Shown piece by piece: positions 31,145 through 34,633 of a stretch of DNA of 34,633 nucleotides. The first letter of the stretch is position 1. Each line of letters opens with the position of its first letter. The position numbers and the translations under genes are program-made. The notes below the pieces were generated by a model, which saw nothing but the letters and a program-made list of their open reading frames with translations, did not search any database and was not told where the DNA came from. The stretch is taken from positions 1 to 34,633 of the forward strand of contig JBOHNM010000022.1 in NCBI GenBank assembly GCA_050730675.1, written 5' to 3'. The DNA is from JBOHNM01 sp050730675. GTDB lineage: Bacteria > Planctomycetota > Phycisphaerae > Phycisphaerales > UBA1924.

Positions 31145-31478
31145 GGGAATAAGTGCGCGGCCTTGGCCCGCGCCGCGTGCGTCCCCTCCTCTCCGTGTCT
31201 CGTGACCGCAAAGAAGCGGGCAACGTTCGAGTCGAGCAAGATGCCGTTGCCGTCCGGCGGGCGAGGGCGCATTGATCTCCGCAGGAGATGCGACAGATCG
31301 ACCGGAGCCAAGAGATCGAACACTTCTGTGGTCGATGGTGCTCGGACACCATCGCATCGCGCCGACCCCGTCCAAACCTCAAGGACGTCTTAAGAACGGA
31401 GTGCCCGACCCTTCCCAGAGGTGATTTCTTCGCGGCCGGCGGCTACCAATTTTTTTACAAATTTTGCTTGTTAGGTAC
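31145..31478. other. Intergenic stretch, AT-rich at its right end
   Basis: About 330 bp with no supported gene. The last 30 bases (AATTTTTTTACAAATTTTGC, 31449-31468) are the most AT-rich of the window and lie just upstream of the promoter at 31479, where they could act as an UP element. Confidence 0.5.
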
Positions 31479-31507
31479 TTGAACTATTGGCATCCGTATG
31501 GTATATT
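31479..31507 (+). promoter_or_regulatory. Strong sigma70-like promoter with transcription start at the ATG
   Basis: TTGAAC (31479-31484), a 17-nt spacer and TATATT (31502-31507), with an AT tract upstream. The A of the ATG at 31514 is 7 nt after the -10, exactly where transcription should start, so the mRNA is predicted to be leaderless. Confidence 0.7.
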
Positions 31508-31513
31508 CCGGCC

Positions 31514-31918
31514 ATGCCTCACCCTTCCACTAACCTAATCACCTCTACCCGCTGGCGGACCGTCGATGCTCTCATGGCCATCGCCGAGGATGCCAAAGCC
31601 TCCGCCCGCGAACGCCGCCTGGCCGCCATGGCGATCCTCGAAATCTGCGACCAGGCCGAGTCCACCCTCACCGCCGCGGCAACGCCCACCTCAGTTCCAA
31701 CCCTCGCCACACCCCCTACCCCCGCCGTTGCCGCCGCCAACCGCCCCGCGGCGGTCGCTCGTCCCCCGACGCCGCCCCCACCTCGCAGTTCCCCCGCGGC
31801 CCCCAGCCATGCACCCGCCGCTCCGACATCACCCCAATCCCATCCCGCTGCACACGTCGCCGGCCACTCCGTGCCGGCGCCGACGCACCACACCGCCGAA
31901 CTCCCCTGCGCCGCCTGA
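31514..31918 (+). CDS. Hypothetical protein with helical head and Pro/Ala-rich tail
   Basis: 134 residues. Residues 1-52 form a plausible helical domain (STRWRTVDALMAIAEDAKAS, ERRLAAMAILEICDQAESTL). The remaining ~80 residues are Pro/Ala/Thr/Ser/His-rich and surely disordered. No known domain, signal or membrane segment. Start chosen by the strong leaderless promoter; the frame also extends to 31487. The next small gene follows on the same strand after about 60 bp. The compact RERRLAAMAIL motif could contact nucleic acid or a partner protein, but this is a guess. Confidence 0.6.
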   Translation: MPHPSTNLITSTRWRTVDALMAIAEDAKASARERRLAAMAILEICDQAESTLTAAATPTSVPTLATPPTPAVAAANRPAAVARPPTPPPPRSSPAAPSHAPAAPTSPQSHPAAHVAGHSVPAPTHHTAELPCAA

Positions 31919-31939
31919 ATCCGCCGCCGCAAAATCCCC

Positions 31940-31965
31940 CAATGTGGGTACAGCAACCCACATTG
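31940..31965. promoter_or_regulatory. Perfect 10-bp inverted repeat, operator-like
   Basis: CAATGTGGGT (31940-31949) and ACCCACATTG (31956-31965) are perfect inverted arms separated by ACAGCA. It lies between the 31514 gene and the next one, upstream of the start chosen at 31978. It lacks a T run on the plus strand, so it looks more like a protein site or mRNA hairpin than a terminator. Confidence 0.5.
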
Positions 31966-31977
31966 CTGGTCGGCACG

Positions 31978-32304
31978 ATGGCCATAAACTCGCCCCAATC
32001 GCCGGGAAACCGTCGAGCCGAGGGTGCCGTCATGCGCGAGCAAATGTCCCAGGCCCTGAACAAGGCGTTCGGTCCCTGCGCCCGCAAGGACAGCGACTGC
32101 GACTGGTGGGTGATTAAACGTGACGGGCACTCGCCCATGCACGTCTGCCTCAACGCGCCCCGCCAACCGGAGATCGCCCACATCCTCATCTTCGACCCCG
32201 CCAGTCTCTCCGGCGAGCACGTCCACGATATTGTGATCGGCACCCCCTCGGAAACCCACGACGTCATCCGCCGCATCAAAGACCTGATCCCGCCCACCAA
32301 ATAG
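31978..32304 (+). CDS. Hypothetical protein
   Basis: 108 residues from the ATG at 31978. From MREQMSQALNKAFGPC onward the sequence is compact and protein-like: DSDCDWWVIKRDGHSPMHVCLNAP, AHILIFDPASLSGEHVHDIVIG, HDVIRRIKDLIPP. Starts at 31942 (inside the inverted repeat) or 32032 (GAGGG 7 nt upstream) are also possible; the last would give 90 residues. No known domain. It follows the 31514 gene on the same strand and may share its promoter. Confidence 0.6.
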   Translation: MAINSPQSPGNRRAEGAVMREQMSQALNKAFGPCARKDSDCDWWVIKRDGHSPMHVCLNAPRQPEIAHILIFDPASLSGEHVHDIVIGTPSETHDVIRRIKDLIPPTK

Positions 32305-32534
32305 GCCGCCGACGCCTGCATCTTCCCCTTCCCCTCCTTCATCCTTCTCTTCTTCTTCGATCCCTTCGCCCCTTCGCGGTCTCCCCCGCACTCCCCCCGA
32401 ATCGGCCCGATTTCGCTGGCCTCCCCGCAATACCGCGGCACACTCAACATTGTCCCTTCTGTCGCGTCGCGTCCCCAATCACCAGCCGCCCCACCCCGTC
32501 GCTCGCCCGCACCGGGCTTCCCGAAAGCCGCCGC

Positions 32535-33023
32535 ATGGCCCCGATCCGGAACATCTGCGCACTCGCCATCGCCACCGCGGCGCTCGCCGCCGTCACCGCG
32601 CCCGCCGGCGCCCAGAGCGTCTTCCACACCGTCAACGTCTTCGACTTCTACTACAGCAACAACCTCCGCGATGACCCGATCGTCAGCACCGTGATCATCA
32701 ACCCCGGCGACTGGGTCCGCTGGCTTGTCTACGACGACCTCCACGATACTGTGGCTTGCTCCGAGCAGGCCGAGTTCTGGCAGTCCGAGATCATGTTCGC
32801 AGGCGGCCAATTCGACTACCAGTTCTCCATCCCCGGCACCTACAACTACTACTGCTCCATGCACGCCGACGACAACGGCGACGGCACCGCGACGGGCATG
32901 ATCGGCACCGTGATCGTCATCCCCGCGCCCGGCCCGGCCGCCGCCATCCTCGGCGCCGCCGTATTCACCGCCTCGAGAAGGCGACGTTCCCCGCCACGAT
33001 CGTCGCCACCGCCCGCCCCCTGA
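32535..33023 (+). CDS. Secreted cupredoxin-like protein with sorting tail
   Basis: 162 residues. Signal peptide MAPIRNICALAIATAALAAVTAPAGAQS. The cupredoxin domain has a plausible type I copper set: His in YDDLHDTVAC, Cys and His in YYCSMH, and Met in ATGMIGTV, on a plastocyanin-like scaffold (NPGDWVRWLVYDD, FSIPGTYNYYC). The C-terminus VIPAPGPAAAILGAAVFTASRRRR is a PEP-CTERM-like sorting signal followed by about 12 Arg/Pro/Ser residues. It should bind copper outside the cytoplasm, as an electron carrier or copper sink (inferred). Its last 59 bp overlap the 3' end of pyrC on the other strand. Confidence 0.82.
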   Translation: MAPIRNICALAIATAALAAVTAPAGAQSVFHTVNVFDFYYSNNLRDDPIVSTVIINPGDWVRWLVYDDLHDTVACSEQAEFWQSEIMFAGGQFDYQFSIPGTYNYYCSMHADDNGDGTATGMIGTVIVIPAPGPAAAILGAAVFTASRRRRSPPRSSPPPAP

Positions 33024-34275
33024 CCTTCCGACCCAGGAATGGGGTATTTTTCGAGTTGCCCGCCAGCGTCGCCGGCGTGATCGTCCACTTCTCGTCCGGG
33101 TCGATGATCGTGATGTCCCCCGGCCCGCCCTTGGCCAGCGACCCCAGCCCGTGCGAAGCGTCCAGTCCACAGAGCCGCGCAGGTGTCACCGTCATCAGCT
33201 CGATCAGCCGCGCCCAGCCGATCACGTCCGCCGTCACCAGCGCCTCGACGTACAGCGCCAGCGCCGTCTCGAGCCCCACGATCCCGAAGCTCGCCGTGTC
33301 GAACGGCACTTCCTTGGTCTCCGCCGGGTGCGGCGCATGGTCCGTCGCCAGCACGTCGATCGTCCCGTCCGCCACGCCCTTGAGGATCGCCGCGATGTCC
33401 GACTTCTCCCGCAGCGGCGGGTTCATCTTGTACCGCGTGTCGTACCCGCTCTTCTCGATCAGGTCGCACGTCAGCAGCAGGTGGTGCGGCGACGCCTCGG
33501 CAGATACCGGCTGCTTCTCCCCCCGCGCCCGCCGCACGATCTCGACCGACCCCGCCGACGACAGGTGCTGCACGTGGTAGGCACACCCATGTGCCCGGTT
33601 CAGCCGGATATCCCGCTCGATGATCAGCTCCTCCGCCGCCCGCGGCCATCCGCCCAGCTCCAGCCGCGTCGAGACCTCGCCGGCGTGCATCACCGCGCCC
33701 CTGGTCATCGTCGGTTCCTGGCAGTGCTGCATCAGCGCCCGCCCCGTCGCCTTGACCGCCGCCAGCGCCCGGTTCATCAGCCCCGCCGACGCCACGCAGT
33801 CGCCGTCATCCGAGAACCCCACCGCTCCCGCCTTAGCCATCAGCCCCAGCTCCGCCAGCTCATCGCCACACCGCCCCTTGCTGATGGCCGCCACCGGGAA
33901 CACGCGGCACGCGCCGGTGTCCTTCGCCCGCGCGTTGATGAAGTGCACCAGCACGTCGTTGTCCAGCGCCGGCGTCGTGTTGGGCATGCAGCAGACGGTC
34001 GTGAACCCCCCCGCCACCGCCGCGGCCGTGCCCGAGGCGATCGTCTCGGCCCGCTCGTTCCCCGGCTCGCGCAGGTGCACGTGCGGATCGATCAACCCCG
34101 GCGTCACATAACACCCCGCGGCGTTGATCTCGCGGTCGCCGTTGCGCAGGGGCGTGCGCGTCAGCTTCTTGCCGATCTCGGCGATCCGTCCGTCGATCAC
34201 GGCGATATCCGCGTCCTTGTTCAGGCCGGACGCAGGGTCGATGACGCGGCCGCCGGTGATGAGGAGCCTGGGCAT
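32965..34275 (-). CDS. pyrC: Dihydroorotase (type I)
   Basis: 436 residues. Zinc amidohydrolase that cyclises N-carbamoyl-aspartate to dihydroorotate in pyrimidine synthesis. Ligand motifs: DPHVHLREPG (His65, His67), GFSDDG (Asp156/157), MQHCQEP (His184), HVQHLSSAGSVE (His237) and ATDHAPH (Asp312), with NPPLREKSD binding substrate. The pattern is that of the Aquifex/Bacillus type I enzymes. The ATG at 34275 starts directly with MPRLLITGGRVIDP; the frame extends to 34461 with no homology. TATCCT ends 7 nt before this ATG. No pyrB is adjacent in view, although it often partners type I enzymes. The 3' end overlaps the cupredoxin gene. Confidence 0.95.
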   Translation of the reverse strand: MPRLLITGGRVIDPASGLNKDADIAVIDGRIAEIGKKLTRTPLRNGDREINAAGCYVTPGLIDPHVHLREPGNERAETIASGTAAAVAGGFTTVCCMPNTTPALDNDVLVHFINARAKDTGACRVFPVAAISKGRCGDELAELGLMAKAGAVGFSDDGDCVASAGLMNRALAAVKATGRALMQHCQEPTMTRGAVMHAGEVSTRLELGGWPRAAEELIIERDIRLNRAHGCAYHVQHLSSAGSVEIVRRARGEKQPVSAEASPHHLLLTCDLIEKSGYDTRYKMNPPLREKSDIAAILKGVADGTIDVLATDHAPHPAETKEVPFDTASFGIVGLETALALYVEALVTADVIGWARLIELMTVTPARLCGLDASHGLGSLAKGGPGDITIIDPDEKWTITPATLAGNSKNTPFLGRKVRGRAVATIVAGNVAFSRR

Positions 34276-34282
34276 GCGCGGG

Positions 34283-34288
34283 AGGATA
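34283..34288 (-). promoter_or_regulatory. Putative -10 of pyrC, leaderless geometry
   Basis: TATCCT on the minus strand (34288-34283), 7 nt before the ATG at 34275. Confidence 0.4.
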
Positions 34289-34551
34289 GCGGGCGGCACG
34301 GCGTGCGTCGGCGGGGGATGGCTTGGCAAAGTAAAGCCCGGCCCCCCGCCGGGGGTACGCGGCGATGGGGCCGGGCTTCGGGGCCGGCGGCACGCTCGTG
34401 CTCGTGCCGCCTCGTGTGAAGAAGGCGCGGGCGCCGAAAGCCGGCGGCAGGCCCACCCCACGATGGAGCCTGCACGCCGGTGAAGTTGTGCTGCGAATCC
34501 GGCGGCTGGTCCACGCGACCTGGCCGCCGGTGTGAGTGCGGGGGAAGGTAT

Positions 34552-34567
34552 AGCACATTAATGTGCT
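34552..34567. promoter_or_regulatory. 16-bp perfect palindrome, operator-like
   Basis: AGCACATTAATGTGCT is a perfect palindrome with an AT centre in a GC-rich setting. On the minus strand it overlaps TGCTATACC, an extended -10-like sequence (34555-34547). The size and symmetry fit a dimeric repressor site; the regulator is unknown. Confidence 0.45.
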
Positions 34568-34633
34568 GTACGAACGGACTCTGCTTCGTGAAGCCCGGCC
34601 CCCGCGGGCTTCACGCGGGGGCCGGGTACGGGT

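Larger units (their letters stand above)
34276..34633. other. pyrC upstream region with hairpins and a palindrome
   Basis: About 360 bp without a supported gene. TATCCT (34288-34283, minus) is 7 nt before the pyrC ATG. AAGCCCGGCCCC (34334-34345) pairs with GGGGCCGGGCTT (34367-34378) and, read on the minus strand, is followed by TTTACTTT. CCCGGCCCCCGCG (34594-34606) pairs with CGCGGGGGCCGGG (34614-34626). A 16-bp palindrome lies at 34552-34567. The first hairpin could terminate a transcript from an upstream minus-strand gene or attenuate pyrC. Confidence 0.55.

Noticed and set aside
31054..31323. Minus-strand frame with ILLDSNVARFF, superficially like a PIN-domain start
   Set aside because: The similarity covers only about ten residues, the frame overlaps the VOC gene, and the other acidic PIN residues are absent.
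32325..32395. Pyrimidine-rich tract after the 31978 gene, considered as a terminator or triplex element
   Set aside because: No stem precedes it and there is no mirror symmetry of useful length; probably low-complexity intergenic sequence.
31716..33170. 484-residue minus-strand frame opposite the small genes and cupredoxin
   Set aside because: Gly/Arg-rich shadow without domains; the opposite strand has signal peptide, copper ligands and a promoter.

Overview
The window is a GC-rich stretch of bacterial chromosome, most likely from the Planctomycetota, class Phycisphaerae. I base this on family features: a large repeat protein ending in a GC-rich dockerin-like tail, two secreted proteins ending in Pro/Ala/Gly-hydrophobic-RRRR sorting tails, an ECF sigma factor fused by start/stop overlap to a serine/threonine kinase with a TPR-like tail, a CxxC...CPECG zinc-ribbon membrane protein, an rsmH gene outside any dcw cluster, and short dispersed hairpin repeats. 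No rRNA, CRISPR array, prophage or complete insertion sequence is visible. There is one tRNA, read as tRNA-Ile(CAU).

Layout. 1-5.5 kb is core metabolism: a 5'-truncated acyl-CoA dehydrogenase, a secreted PQQ-type sugar dehydrogenase, a small hypothetical protein, fabI and, divergently, nadC. 5.5-7.0 kb has no convincing gene and holds dispersed repeats. 7.0-10.9 kb is accessory: a secreted protein with a sorting tail, a DUF2726 protein, a divergent HNH endonuclease, a small hypothetical protein and a decayed copy of the rsmH 3' end. 11-13.4 kb is a 14-repeat beta-propeller/dockerin protein. 13.7-18.3 kb holds rsmH, a half-size EamA transporter, scpB, a transglutaminase-like protein that seems to lack its catalytic residues, and the sigma factor. 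18.3-21.1 kb is the kinase. 21.1-26.9 kb has the tRNA, a cyclophilin lipoprotein, a Lys-rich small protein, a CPA2 antiporter, a zinc alcohol dehydrogenase and GAPDH. 27-30.4 kb has a zinc-ribbon protein, a broken SpoU methyltransferase, a PGPG membrane protein, a repeat cluster, a DUF1801 protein and a broken DUF262 (GmrSD-like) gene. 30.6-34.6 kb has a VOC protein, two small hypothetical genes, a secreted cupredoxin and pyrC (dihydroorotase).

Two signals cross the whole window. First, at least nine genes (sugar dehydrogenase, fabI, nadC, HNH, EamA, DUF1801, VOC, the gene at 31514 and pyrC) have a TAnnnT -10-like hexamer ending only 5-7 nt before the start codon and no Shine-Dalgarno motif, which is the geometry of leaderless mRNAs. 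Other genes (the Lys-rich protein, alcohol dehydrogenase, propeller protein, PGPG protein) have ordinary GGAG-type sites. Second, several gene remnants (rsmH', SpoU, DUF262) lie next to short dispersed repeats, suggesting repeat-associated rearrangement. I found no single cassette that I can defend as a new system. The strongest leads are the leaderless promoter pattern, the rsmH partial duplication around the propeller gene, and the apparently dead transglutaminase.
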